Position numbers and translations under genes: made by a program
In this document: positions 37,153-46,376 of the stretch, one piece after another
Numbering within the stretch: position 1 is the first letter of the stretch
Layout of the letters: each line of letters opens with the position of its first letter
NCBI GenBank assembly: GCA_016284295.1
Contig: JAEEOP010000041.1
Location: 1 to 64,000 of the forward strand
DNA from: Methanomassiliicoccaceae archaeon
Lineage (GTDB): Archaea; Thermoplasmatota; Thermoplasmata; Methanomassiliicoccales; Methanomethylophilaceae
Length of the DNA stretch: 64,000 nt
Direction of reading: 5' to 3'
Notes under the pieces: model-generated
Databases searched by the model: none
What the model saw: the letters and a program-made list of their open reading frames with translations, nothing else
Told to the model about the DNA's origin: nothing

Positions 37153-38069
37153 GGGCCAAGTCGGAACTGATCCTCTCGAAGGGACTCAGGGTCCCTGCGG
37201 GGTTCGACCATCCGATGGCAGAATCCGACGGAGAGGGCGGCGGCCTGATGATCATCTCGTTCGGCGACAGCCGGATGAGGATGAGGTATTCCGCCGATTC
37301 AGGCGACCTGGAGCTCAGGGAATCCGATGGGAGGTATTCCGTTCACAAAGGCAACGAATGTCTCATAGACGACGTCGGGTTCGTCAGGGCGTACTGCCAC
37401 TCGCCGTATCAGGCGAACGTGAACCTCACGAAGTTCGGCAGTGACGACGAGATATTGTCGTACCTGGACAGACTGGTGTCCACAGGCACCGTCGAGGGAA
37501 TACCGATAAGCGGTTGCTCGGATGCCGACAGGGTCTGCGAGGTCGTCTCCATGATCCATTCCAGATACCCGGACATCCCGATAGGGTACAGCGCATCTCC
37601 CGTGTCCAAAGATGATCTTCTGAGGCTGAAGGCTGCAGGTCTTTCCGAGTTCAAGATCACATTGGGCTCGACGATACCCCGCATCTTCGCACTTGTGAAT
37701 CCCGATGAGGACATGGATGCCATAATCGGATGCCTCAAGGACGCTGTGGAGGTCTTCGGAAAGGGGAAGGTCTGCACCGGAATCTCCGTTGGAATGAACG
37801 AGACCGACGAGGAGATGGTCTCCATGTTCGAGAGGATCAGCTCCGCCGGAGTCCTGACGGACCTGAAGGTCAAGAAGATAACCGCGAAGAACAGGCAGAG
37901 GTTCGAGGACGCACTCGGGAAGATAGAACCCGTGACCGTCGACAGGCTCTGCATGCTCGGCAGCAAGCTGAAAGAGGTCCAGGAAAGGAACGGCCTCGAC
38001 GCCAGGGACATGCACACGTTATGCTTAGCGTGCATGTGCTGCAACATCGTCCCGTTCAGAGATTGCTGA
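37137..38069 (+). CDS. Radical SAM-like TIM-barrel protein lacking the cluster motif
   Basis: The protein is 310 aa. The body looks like an archaeal radical SAM barrel (EGIPISGCSDADRVCEVVSMIHSRYPDIPIGYSASPVSKDDLLRLKAAGLSEFKI) and ends with the Cys-rich tail HTLCLACMCCNIVPFRDC. However, where active relatives have the SAM-cluster segment after the PYQA strand, this protein reads CHSPYQANVNLTKFGSDDE, with no CX3CX2C. It is either an inactive paralogue or has a changed role. It overlaps the cysS end by 16 bp, so it is co-transcribed. Identification of the family is from pattern only. Confidence 0.65.
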   Translation: MEEALRAKSELILSKGLRVPAGFDHPMAESDGEGGGLMIISFGDSRMRMRYSADSGDLELRESDGRYSVHKGNECLIDDVGFVRAYCHSPYQANVNLTKFGSDDEILSYLDRLVSTGTVEGIPISGCSDADRVCEVVSMIHSRYPDIPIGYSASPVSKDDLLRLKAAGLSEFKITLGSTIPRIFALVNPDEDMDAIIGCLKDAVEVFGKGKVCTGISVGMNETDEEMVSMFERISSAGVLTDLKVKKITAKNRQRFEDALGKIEPVTVDRLCMLGSKLKEVQERNGLDARDMHTLCLACMCCNIVPFRDC

Positions 38070-38976
38070 TCCTTCTCCTGGCATCCTCGAGAAGATCGCA
38101 GGACTTGCATCTGGAACCTACTGTAGGCTCCCCGCACTGGCAGAGATGAAGGTCCGCCCCTGCATACTCCTTGTAGAGCATGGGGCGCAATGTATCATAA
38201 GAAGAAAGGATGCTGTGCCTCGAACCGGGAGACCTGTCCTCCAGCTCGTCGACTATGCTCCTGTACTGATTCCTGAGGGCCTCCTGCCAATATGGGCACT
38301 CCCCATCCCAGTACTCCAGGCCGTTGACCAGGGCATACAGCAGGGTCTCCTTCTCCGGGATCAGCCTCAGAGGCAGGAACCTGGGAACCAGTCCGGGCTG
38401 GACCTTCTCGTGCGGTCCGAGCCTCGCCAGCCTCTCCACATCCCCTCTGACGAAATTCATCATGACGGATTGGGCCATGTCGTCCAGGTTGTGGCCGGTG
38501 GCCAGATACTTGGCGCCGATCTTCCTGGCCTCGTCGTTCATCAGCCTCCTCCTGAACACCCCGCAGTAGGTGCAGGGACTGCTGTCCCTGGACAGAGGGA
38601 CGATCTCGTCCATGGTCACGCCCAGTTCGGAGAACGAGCGCAGATGGAACTGGATGTCCCTCTCCTCGCAGAACCTCCTGACGATGTCCACGCTGGGAGG
38701 GCGGTAGTTAGCGATCCCCTCGTCTATGGTTATCGCATGGACCCCCACTCTGTTGCGAGGCCCGAAGACATCCGATATTAGCTTCAGTGCTACGATGCTG
38801 TCCTTCCCTCCGGACACGGCGACGGCGATGTCCTCGCCGGGATAGACCTTGATCTGCTTCCTGATCTCCCTCTTGACCCTCTTCTCCACGAATCTGGAGA
38901 AATGCTCAGGGCACAGGTGCATCCCGTTGTACCTGATGAACGTGACCGCCTCGGAGTTGCACTGATCGCATCTCAT
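38056..38976 (-). CDS. TtuA/NcsA-type tRNA 2-thiouridine synthase
   Basis: The protein is 306 aa from the ATG at 38976. It has an N-terminal zinc finger (CDQCNSEA...CPEHF), the PP-loop AVAVSGGKDSIVALKLI, the catalytic CTYCGVFRRRLMN, and a C-terminal zinc finger (CQCGEPTVGSRCKSCD). This is the TtuA/Ctu1/NcsA architecture. It adenylates a tRNA uridine and inserts sulfur, at U34 or U54. It overlaps the 3' end of orc1 by 71 bp and converges on the radical SAM-like gene with a 14-bp overlap. Confidence 0.9.
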   Translation of the reverse strand: MRCDQCNSEAVTFIRYNGMHLCPEHFSRFVEKRVKREIRKQIKVYPGEDIAVAVSGGKDSIVALKLISDVFGPRNRVGVHAITIDEGIANYRPPSVDIVRRFCEERDIQFHLRSFSELGVTMDEIVPLSRDSSPCTYCGVFRRRLMNDEARKIGAKYLATGHNLDDMAQSVMMNFVRGDVERLARLGPHEKVQPGLVPRFLPLRLIPEKETLLYALVNGLEYWDGECPYWQEALRNQYRSIVDELEDRSPGSRHSILSSYDTLRPMLYKEYAGADLHLCQCGEPTVGSRCKSCDLLEDARRRISNL

Positions 38977-40150
38977 CCGAATCACCGGAGCCCATCTCCT
39001 CGTCGAGGATCTCCTCCAACTTCTTCGCCAGGACCTTCGAGGGTATATCCGGCAGCGATATGAGCGTGGACCTTCCGTTCCCATCGGAGGACACCTTGGT
39101 CCTCACCAGGCTGACCTTCTCCAGCCCCTGCACATGGCTCCAGAACTGGGTGTGCTTCCTCGCGGGGACATCATACTCCTCGCAGACGACCGCGTAGGTC
39201 TTCTCCGCCGAGGACAAAGGGATCACGACGTTCTGCTTCATGGCGCGGGCCACTGCCAACAGAATGAGCTTCTTGTTCAGGTCCAGCGACCTTATCTTCG
39301 ATTCGGACACCATGCTGTAGATGCTGGCCTTCGCCTCGCGGACGTTCTCCACGGTGATCTCTCCGTCGGTCATCCCCTCGGCTATTATAGCCGACCTCTC
39401 CAGCAGCTCCACGGCCATTCTCGCATCGCCATAATCATCTGAGCTCTCCGCGATCTGGTCGATGGCGTCGTCGGATATCCTTCCGGGATACAGCGCCTCC
39501 TCGGCTCTCTCCTTGACTATCTGCTTCAGCTCGTCGTAGTTGTACCTGTCAAACTTGACCAGGGTGGTCCTCTTGAACGTAGACAGCGAGGCCTGGTCCA
39601 TCATCTCGTAGACGGACACCTGCGCCACCAGTATGAGGGAGACGGGGGCGGGTTTGTTGACCTCGTCGGACAGCCTTGTGATCTGATAGATTATGTCCAC
39701 GGTATTCTTCTTCAGCAGCACGTCGACCTCGTCCAATATGATGACCAGCGGCCTCTTGTTCTTCAGGAGGTGGTTCTTGAACACGCGAGCCATATCCTCG
39801 GTGGAGAATCCCCTGTCGGGGTACCCCTGGTCGAAGAAGCGTATCAGGTTGAGCAGCACCGAGTTCTCCGAGTTGCTGTTCCTGCAGTTGACGTAGATGA
39901 TGTCTATCGGCGTCCCTTTTCCGTTGAGGAACGCCTTCATGTCGTCGCAGAACCTCCTCGCCGTGGCCGTCTTGCCTGTTCCGACGGATCCCATCAGGAA
40001 CGCGTTGCACGGACGGTCGTAGTCCACCAGCGGGCGGAAGAGCGTCTCCAGCTCATGCATCTGGGCGTCCCTGCTGACAAGGTTCTTCGGAACGTAGTTG
40101 CTGTCGAATCTGGAGGGATCCTTGATAATGCTGGAGGACTTCTCGAACAT
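38906..40150 (-). CDS. cdc6: Orc1/Cdc6-type replication initiator
   Basis: The protein is about 414 aa from the ATG at 40150 (MFEKSSSIIKDPSRFDSNYVPKNLVSRDAQ), a normal Orc1/Cdc6 N-terminus. It has Walker A GSVGTGKTATARRFC, Walker B LVIILDEVDVLL, sensor regions, and a C-terminal winged helix (VVCEEYDVPARKHTQFWSHVQGLEKVSLV). Such proteins bind origin recognition boxes and load MCM. The 200 bp upstream show a TATA (AATATATT) but no origin-recognition-box repeats I can identify. In-frame ATGs at 40207 and 40216 are alternative starts. Confidence 0.9.
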   Translation of the reverse strand: MFEKSSSIIKDPSRFDSNYVPKNLVSRDAQMHELETLFRPLVDYDRPCNAFLMGSVGTGKTATARRFCDDMKAFLNGKGTPIDIIYVNCRNSNSENSVLLNLIRFFDQGYPDRGFSTEDMARVFKNHLLKNKRPLVIILDEVDVLLKKNTVDIIYQITRLSDEVNKPAPVSLILVAQVSVYEMMDQASLSTFKRTTLVKFDRYNYDELKQIVKERAEEALYPGRISDDAIDQIAESSDDYGDARMAVELLERSAIIAEGMTDGEITVENVREAKASIYSMVSESKIRSLDLNKKLILLAVARAMKQNVVIPLSSAEKTYAVVCEEYDVPARKHTQFWSHVQGLEKVSLVRTKVSSDGNGRSTLISLPDIPSKVLAKKLEEILDEEMGSGDSDEMRSVQLRGGHVHQVQRDAPVP

Positions 40151-40354
40151 CTTCACACCGGTCTCGTGGTCTGTTGCTAGGATGGATTCCACGTGGTTAT
40201 GCCACATCCATGCCATCGGCCAATATATTCTTTTATCATCGATGTCGGGGCGGCTTGGCACTTCCGCTTCGAGGCGGCCGTGGTGCGCTGGATGTACCGA
40301 TTTCGCCGACAATCCGATGTAACGGCTTAATACGATGACGGATGATGCATCGTC

Positions 40355-40981
40355 ATGGCAGGCAGGACCCCCGATGCAGAATCATCCGCCCCCAAGCGCA
40401 GGATGTGCTGGAAATGCCAGAAGTACAACGTCCCCGGCGCGGAGTTCTGCGCGTTCTGCGGAGCCCAGTTCGTCACGGACAACGACCATTACCAGACGGA
40501 CGGCCGCACCATATCGGACACGGATGAGACCGCATACCTGTCCGCACCCCCGCCGAAGATCAAGAGGTCGTACAAGGGGATAGCCCTCATGCTTGCGATC
40601 ATCGCGGTCGGGGTCGTCGTCATCGTGATGGCCGCAGGCGGGACCCATGACGTCGTGTACAACTACGCGCTCACCGACTATGAGGAGGACGGGAACTACG
40701 TGCACGTCGAATACACCCTGAGCGTCAAGAACAACAAGCTCTCGGACGTGTATGTCTCCAATTTCGAGCCTGTCCTGTATATCGGTTCCACTCCGATGCC
40801 ATTCGATGATGACATCTCCTACATCCCGTTCGTGAAAGGGATGACCTGGACATGGACCATATCCGCAGATGTCCCCAAGAGCGATTGGGCACAGGGCGTG
40901 CACATCGGATTCGAGAACAGGATCGACACCAGGAGCTTCGATATAGCCCAGGACACGAACCTGGCCATAAAGAAGTCCTGA
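40355..40981 (+). CDS. Zinc-ribbon membrane protein with extracytoplasmic domain
   Basis: The protein is 208 aa. A zinc ribbon (CWKCQKYNVPGAEFCAFCGAQF) lies at residues 18-40. One transmembrane helix (GIALMLAIIAVGVVVIVMAAG) follows near residue 80. The remaining 120 residues are a beta-rich domain (VHVEYTLSVKNNKLSDVYVSNFEPVLYIG) that would face outside. Two overlapping ORFs in other frames are shadows. The function is unknown. Confidence 0.75.
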   Translation: MAGRTPDAESSAPKRRMCWKCQKYNVPGAEFCAFCGAQFVTDNDHYQTDGRTISDTDETAYLSAPPPKIKRSYKGIALMLAIIAVGVVVIVMAAGGTHDVVYNYALTDYEEDGNYVHVEYTLSVKNNKLSDVYVSNFEPVLYIGSTPMPFDDDISYIPFVKGMTWTWTISADVPKSDWAQGVHIGFENRIDTRSFDIAQDTNLAIKKS

Positions 40982-41060
40982 TGCATCCAGCGCCAAACCC
41001 GGCACCCGGCCATCCAATAAATCCTTTAAGCAGTCCACCCATAGAGGGCACCGATATCAC

Positions 41061-42020
41061 ATGAACGAGATTTGGACGGAGAAGTACAGGCCCAGGAACC
41101 TGGACGATGTGGTTGGTCAGAAGCACGTGACCGAGAGGCTGAAGTCCTATGTGGCCTCCAGGAACATGCCGCATCTTCTTTTCACCGGCCCGGCCGGGAC
41201 CGGGAAGACCACCTGCTCCCTCGCTCTGGCCAAATCGATGTTCGGCGACGAGTGGAAAGGCAACTTCATAGAGCTCAACGCATCCGACGAGAGAGGGATC
41301 GACGTAGTCCGCGGCAAGATCAAGGAGTTCGCCAGGACCGCACCCCTTGGAGGCGCGGAGTTCAAGATCATCTTCATGGACGAGGCCGATGCGCTCACAT
41401 CCGACGCACAGGCCGCTCTGAGGAGGACGATGGAGAAGTTCTCCGGGATCTGCCGTTTCATCCTCTCGTGCAACTACTCTTCCAAGATCATCGACCCCAT
41501 CCAGTCCAGGTGCGCCGTGTTCAGGTTCAAGCCCCTAACCGCGGACGATGTGAGGGAATACCTCCAGAACATCGTCGACAAGGAGAACGTGGACATAGAC
41601 GAGGACGCCATGAACGGTCTGATCCACGTCGCGAGGGGAGACATGAGGAGGGCGGTCAACTCCCTGCAGGTCGCGGCATCGCTGGGAAAGAAGATAGATC
41701 TCGACGTGATCTACCAGACCACCGGAATGGCCAACCCCCAGGCGGTCAAGGATATGATCGAGACCGCACTCGGAGGCAACTTCATCAGGGCCCGCGACAT
41801 GCTGGACGATATAATGATCACATTCGGACTGTCCGGTCAGGACGTCATCAAGCAGATACACTCGACGTTCTTCGACCTCAGCATCACCGATGCGGAGAAG
41901 GTCAGGTTCATGGACAAGACCGGTGAGATCGAGTTCCGTATCGTCGAGGGAAGCAACGAGAGGATACAGCTGGAAGCTCTGCTCGCTTACCTTGTCATGC
42001 TCGGCGGAAAATCGAGATGA
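41061..42020 (+). CDS. rfcS: Replication factor C small subunit
   Basis: The protein is 319 aa. It opens with the typical WTEKYRPRNLDDVVGQKHV and carries Walker A FTGPAGTGKTTCSL, Walker B IIFMDEADALTSDAQAALRRTMEKF, and the SRC arginine-finger motif DPIQSRCAVFRF. With the large subunit it loads PCNA on DNA. Its 3' end overlaps the convergent IMPase-like gene by 26 bp. Confidence 0.96.
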   Translation: MNEIWTEKYRPRNLDDVVGQKHVTERLKSYVASRNMPHLLFTGPAGTGKTTCSLALAKSMFGDEWKGNFIELNASDERGIDVVRGKIKEFARTAPLGGAEFKIIFMDEADALTSDAQAALRRTMEKFSGICRFILSCNYSSKIIDPIQSRCAVFRFKPLTADDVREYLQNIVDKENVDIDEDAMNGLIHVARGDMRRAVNSLQVAASLGKKIDLDVIYQTTGMANPQAVKDMIETALGGNFIRARDMLDDIMITFGLSGQDVIKQIHSTFFDLSITDAEKVRFMDKTGEIEFRIVEGSNERIQLEALLAYLVMLGGKSR

Positions 42021-42786
42021 ACTTCGGGACCATCTTTTCCGAGGCCTCTTGAAGCACTTCTTGGGAAGAGCACATCACCAGTATCCCGTGCTCGTCTACC
42101 AGGCTCTTATCATAGACGGCACCGGCCTTCTCTGCTATGTGCATACCCGGCATGAAATCCCAGATCTTGTTAAGGAATCTGACATGCACATCCAGCCTGC
42201 CTGCGGCCAGATATGAGAAATCCACCGACGCCGCTCCGAACACCTTGAAACGAGCGATATCGGTGTAGCAATCATGGAATATCGCCGCCTGCGCATCCCT
42301 GAACTGCTGAGAGCGCCTGCTGAAATCACCGGTGGACACCAGACACTTCTTCAAAGGCGCGGGATCCGCCGTGTGGATCGGCACACCATTGAGGAACGCC
42401 CCGTCCTCGGATGCGGTGAACATCTCATCGAACACCGGCAGGTATATCGCCGAAGCCTTCGGGACCCCGTCGACCATGAAGCTGCCCTGCATCCCGAAGA
42501 ACGGTATGCCCCTGCTGTAGTTCATCGTCCCGTCGATGGGGTCGATAGTCCATGAGCGGTGCTCTATGCCCTGGTCGGGATTGGTCTCCTCTGAGATGAT
42601 CGCGTCGTCCGGGAACGCCTCCCTGATGGTGGAAATAATGGATTCCTCCGCCAGAACATCCGATCCGGTAACCACATCATAAGTACCTATAGCGGTGCCC
42701 TTCTCCTTCGCGGAGCGGTCACCCTTCACAACGATCTCCGATGCCTTGCGTATGGCATCCTCCAGGACCTTCAGCTCTTCCGACAT
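41995..42786 (-). CDS. suhB: Inositol monophosphatase/fructose-1,6-bisphosphatase family
   Basis: The protein is 263 aa from the ATG at 42786. The metal-binding motifs are ISEETNPDQ, WTIDPIDGTMNYSRGIPFFG and the C-terminal NKIWDFMPGMHIAEKAGA. Archaeal members can hydrolyse inositol phosphate, fructose-1,6-bisphosphate or NADP; which applies cannot be decided. The start is placed after the PaaK stop, with a 3-bp overlap, so both are likely in one operon. Confidence 0.88.
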   Translation of the reverse strand: MSEELKVLEDAIRKASEIVVKGDRSAKEKGTAIGTYDVVTGSDVLAEESIISTIREAFPDDAIISEETNPDQGIEHRSWTIDPIDGTMNYSRGIPFFGMQGSFMVDGVPKASAIYLPVFDEMFTASEDGAFLNGVPIHTADPAPLKKCLVSTGDFSRRSQQFRDAQAAIFHDCYTDIARFKVFGAASVDFSYLAAGRLDVHVRFLNKIWDFMPGMHIAEKAGAVYDKSLVDEHGILVMCSSQEVLQEASEKMVPKFISIFRRA

Positions 42787-42790
42787 GTGA

Positions 42791-44026
42791 TCAGTAACGG
42801 TTGTCGAATATGCGGTTGGTCTTCTTCTCGCTCCTCGGCAGGTATCCGATGTCAACGGCCTTGGGGACGACGGTGACGTTGATCTTGGACTTGACCTTCT
42901 CGACCAGTTCCTTCTCCGCCACTTCGCGGGCCTCCCCCTGGGCGGGGGTCTCGAAGTAGACCGTGATGATGTCCCTGCCCTCCAGGTGGTCGATCATGAT
43001 CTGGTATTCGCTGGTGGCGTCCTTCATCGTTGCAAGGACTTCCTCGAACTGCGCGGGGAACATGTTGACCCCTTTGACCTTGATCATGTCGTCGGTGCGT
43101 CCGACGATGATGTCTATGCGGGGGAACCTGGATCCGCACGGGCACTCGCCGGGGATGATCCTGGTGAGGTCGTGGGTCCTGTACCTGATGAGCGGGGCCC
43201 CCTCCTTCCTGAGGGTGGTGATGACCAGCTCCCCATACTCCCCGTCTGGGAGGACCTCTCCGGTCTTCGGGTCGATGATCTCGAAATAGATGTAGTCGTC
43301 CCACATGTGGATGCCGTTGCGGTAGTCGCAGCTGATGCCGATCCCGGGGCCGTAGATCTCGGTCAGTCCGTATATGTCATAGAAATCGACGCCGAGGTCC
43401 TCCGCGATGCTCTTGCGCATCTTGTCGCCCCAGCGCTCGGAACCGATGATCCCCTTCTTCAGGCACAGCTTGTCCCTTATGCCGCGCTTCTTGATCTCCT
43501 CGGACAGCAGCAATGCGTATGAGGAAGTCGAACATAGGACGGTGGATTTCAAATCCTCCATCATGCGGAGCTGCTTGTCGGTGTTGCCAGGGCCCATGGG
43601 GATCGCCATGGCGCCAAGCCTCTCGCATCCCGCCTGGAAACCAATCCCTGCAGTCCAGAGCCCGTATCCGGGCGTGATGTGGAGACGGTCCTTGTCGGTC
43701 ACGCCTGCCATGACGTAGCAGCGCTCGAACATTATGGCCCAGTCCTCGACGTCCTTCTTGGTGTAGGGGATGACGACCGGTGTGCCTGTAGTACCGGATG
43801 ACGAATGGATCCTGACGATGTCCTTCTCGGGGACGGCCGCAAGTCCAAGAGGATATGCCTCGCGGAGGTCGCCCTTGTCGGTGAACGGTAGCTTCTCGAA
43901 GTCCTCCTGCGTCCTGACTGCGGCCACATCTATGCCCTCGAACTTCTTGGCGTAGAATGGGCTGTGCTCCTTTATCGTGGCCAGTTCGTTGAGGATCATC
44001 TCCTTCTGGTACTCGTTCATCCTCAT
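42791..44026 (-). CDS. paaK: Phenylacetate-CoA ligase-family (PaaK) enzyme
   Basis: The protein is 411 aa, a full PaaK-like member of the adenylating superfamily. Motifs include HSSSGTTGTPVVIPYTKKD (AMP-binding P-loop), YGLTEIYGPGIGISC and IVGRTDDMIKVKGVNMFP. It activates an aryl acid to its CoA thioester. In methanogens these enzymes are linked to salvage of aryl acids for aromatic amino acids via indolepyruvate oxidoreductase; that link is inference. The stop overlaps suhB. Confidence 0.88.
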   Translation of the reverse strand: MRMNEYQKEMILNELATIKEHSPFYAKKFEGIDVAAVRTQEDFEKLPFTDKGDLREAYPLGLAAVPEKDIVRIHSSSGTTGTPVVIPYTKKDVEDWAIMFERCYVMAGVTDKDRLHITPGYGLWTAGIGFQAGCERLGAMAIPMGPGNTDKQLRMMEDLKSTVLCSTSSYALLLSEEIKKRGIRDKLCLKKGIIGSERWGDKMRKSIAEDLGVDFYDIYGLTEIYGPGIGISCDYRNGIHMWDDYIYFEIIDPKTGEVLPDGEYGELVITTLRKEGAPLIRYRTHDLTRIIPGECPCGSRFPRIDIIVGRTDDMIKVKGVNMFPAQFEEVLATMKDATSEYQIMIDHLEGRDIITVYFETPAQGEAREVAEKELVEKVKSKINVTVVPKAVDIGYLPRSEKKTNRIFDNRY

Positions 44027-44763
44027 CTGAATTCACCGTCGTCTATCCGTTGCAGCAGAGAAGCGGCCTCTTCGGAACCGCGGATGGCTGCCTTGGTAAG
44101 CCATTTCCTTGCATTAGATAAACTATGAGTCATCCCTTGTCCAGAAAGATGCATTTTACCCAGCTCGCACATGGCCTCCGAAGAGTCCATGTCGGCGGCC
44201 TTGATCATGCACTTCGCCGCCTTCGATGGATTGGAAGGGACTCCCCTTCCCTCGAGGTACATCCTTCCAAGGCGGACGCCGGCCTTGGGGTAGCCCGCAT
44301 CGAAGCATTTCGTATAGAATTCGATAGCCTTCTGGAGATCCACGGGGATCCCGCGACCCTCCTCGTTCATCACGGCCATCCTGTAGAGCGCGATTATGAG
44401 GCCTTCGTCGGCTGCCTTGGAATACCAGTAGTAGGCCTTCTCCCAGTCCTGCTCAATACCCTCCACGTCGGAGTACATGAAACCGAGATTGAACATCGCC
44501 CTTGCATTCCCGAGCTCCGCTGACTTGTGATAGAGCTCCATGGCCTTGTCCAGGTCCAACCTCATGCCGTAGCCGTGGGCGCGCATGTTGCCCAGATTGC
44601 ACATGGCCTCGGAATTCCCTTGATCGGCGGCAAGGCCGAACCATCTGGCGGCCTCCCTCCTGTCTTGAACGACGCCGTCCCCTTTGAAGAAGAGGTATCC
44701 CATGGCCACCTGAGCATCCGGATCCCCGTTCTGGGCGGCTCTTAGGACCTCCTCGTAACCCAA
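44023..44763 (-). CDS. Sel1-repeat protein
   Basis: The protein is 246 aa made almost wholly of six or seven Sel1-like repeats of about 36 residues, such as GDPDAQVAMGYLFFKGDGVVQDRREAARWFGLAADQGN. No signal peptide or other domain is seen. Such solenoids act as scaffolds. It follows another Sel1 gene by 4 bp and precedes paaK with an overlap, forming one transcription unit. Confidence 0.9.
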   Translation of the reverse strand: MGYEEVLRAAQNGDPDAQVAMGYLFFKGDGVVQDRREAARWFGLAADQGNSEAMCNLGNMRAHGYGMRLDLDKAMELYHKSAELGNARAMFNLGFMYSDVEGIEQDWEKAYYWYSKAADEGLIIALYRMAVMNEEGRGIPVDLQKAIEFYTKCFDAGYPKAGVRLGRMYLEGRGVPSNPSKAAKCMIKAADMDSSEAMCELGKMHLSGQGMTHSLSNARKWLTKAAIRGSEEAASLLQRIDDGEFR

Positions 44764-44767
44764 GGGA

Positions 44768-46207
44768 TCACTTCCTCGATTTCATCATGTTCAGCAGGGC
44801 CGCCGCATCTGGATCGCCCTGCTTCGCAGCCATCTTAAGGTACTTCTTGGCGCGGATGGTGTTCTGCTTGACGTACTTTCCGTCGTAGTAGAGCTTTCCT
44901 AGGTAGAACTGCGCCTCGTAGTAGCCCTGCTCCGAGGATGCTTCCAGGAGCCTGAGACCTTCCTCCACATCCTGCTTGACGCCGGAGCCGGTGACCTTGA
45001 ACATTCCGAGGAACGCCATCGCCGCAGGATGTCCCTTCTCGGCCGCTTCCCCGTACCAGAGCGCGGCCTCCTCCAGGTTCTTCTCCGTGCCCCTGCCTTC
45101 GTAGTAGAAGCATCCGAGGCAGTACTGCGAGTTGACCTCGCCCATCTCCGCCGCCTCCTTGAACCATTTCAGGGCCATCTCGTCGCTCTGCTCGTAGTAG
45201 TAGCCGTTGCCGTACATGCATGCCAGAGCATACTGGGCATAACCGTTGCACCTGTTGGCGGCCTCGGAGAACCAATGGGCCGCCTTCTCATAGTCCTTGG
45301 GGACCTTCTGTCCCTCGAAGCACATGTTGGCGAAGTCGACCATTCCCTGCTGGTAGCCGTTCTCGCATGATTTTTCCAGCCACTTCACAGCCTTTGCCGG
45401 ATCGATCGGGACTCCCTGGCCGTATGCGTAGCACATGCCGATCTGGTACTGGGCCTCCGCATGGCCCTGTTCGGCGGCCTTCTCGAAGAGCTCCGCGGCC
45501 TGCCTGTCGGCGGCGTTGCCCCTCCTAGTGGACAATACCATGCATCCTAGGGAGAACTGGGCATCCATGTTGCCTGCATCGGCGGCCTTCTGGTACCACT
45601 CCATGGCCTTGGACTGGTTGGGATCGGTGTTGCACAGTCCCTGGTCGTACATCTGGCCGATGCGGTACATCGCGGTACCGTCGCCCTTGTCCGCTGCGGC
45701 CCCGAGCCACTTCATGGCCATGTCCTTGTCCTTGGAGATCCCTTTCCCCATCAGGTACATGAATCCGATCTTGGCCTGGGCCTGGACATCGCCCTGCTCC
45801 GCGCATGCGGTATAGAACCTCACGGCCTCGGCATGGCTCTTCTTCACCTTGTCGGTGCCCTTGTCATACATGGCGAACAGCTCCGCGGATGCCGCGGTGT
45901 CCTTCTGCTCGCCTTTGAATCTCAATGCGATGAGATCGTCCATGGCGGCCTCGTCGTTCTTCTCGAACTCCTTGCAGACGATGGCGGCCTCCTTCGAACC
46001 CATGTCGGCGGCCTCCTTGAACAGCGCCTTCGCGGATGCCTTGTCCTTGGCCACGCCGCCCTCGCCCAGATACTGGAAGAGCGCACGGAGATACTTCGAA
46101 TCGGGATCAGACGATAATCTGGATACCTCTGCCGCCTTCGGCAGGTCGTATCCGTCCGAATTGATGTCCATAAGGGCGCGAGCCGAACTGATAGATTCTG
46201 ATGCCAT
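44768..46207 (-). CDS. Large Sel1-repeat protein
   Basis: The protein is 479 aa with about eleven Sel1-like repeats (for example AEQGHAEAQYQIGMCYAYGQGVPIDPAKAVKWLEKSC). The N-terminal 40 residues are not repetitive. It is cytoplasmic by sequence. It heads a minus-strand unit with a second Sel1 gene. The window holds four such genes in total, all probable protein-interaction scaffolds. Confidence 0.9.
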   Translation of the reverse strand: MASESISSARALMDINSDGYDLPKAAEVSRLSSDPDSKYLRALFQYLGEGGVAKDKASAKALFKEAADMGSKEAAIVCKEFEKNDEAAMDDLIALRFKGEQKDTAASAELFAMYDKGTDKVKKSHAEAVRFYTACAEQGDVQAQAKIGFMYLMGKGISKDKDMAMKWLGAAADKGDGTAMYRIGQMYDQGLCNTDPNQSKAMEWYQKAADAGNMDAQFSLGCMVLSTRRGNAADRQAAELFEKAAEQGHAEAQYQIGMCYAYGQGVPIDPAKAVKWLEKSCENGYQQGMVDFANMCFEGQKVPKDYEKAAHWFSEAANRCNGYAQYALACMYGNGYYYEQSDEMALKWFKEAAEMGEVNSQYCLGCFYYEGRGTEKNLEEAALWYGEAAEKGHPAAMAFLGMFKVTGSGVKQDVEEGLRLLEASSEQGYYEAQFYLGKLYYDGKYVKQNTIRAKKYLKMAAKQGDPDAAALLNMMKSRK

Positions 46208-46376
46208 GGATACTTACCTTTTACATCCTTAGTGACGGGCGATATATCAGAATTGCCTTTTTTCGTTTGGAAGATGTGGAGCTATAGACGACATCGGAAC
46301 AAGGAGCGGTTGCCGTAAACGGATTACGGGAGAAATATCTGCTTTAAATCCGCGTCCCGATGGAAAGCCGATAACC

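Noticed and set aside
40207-40355. Possible replication origin next to orc1/cdc6
   Set aside because: Only about 150 bp of non-coding DNA and no origin-recognition-box repeats or AT-rich unwinding element visible.
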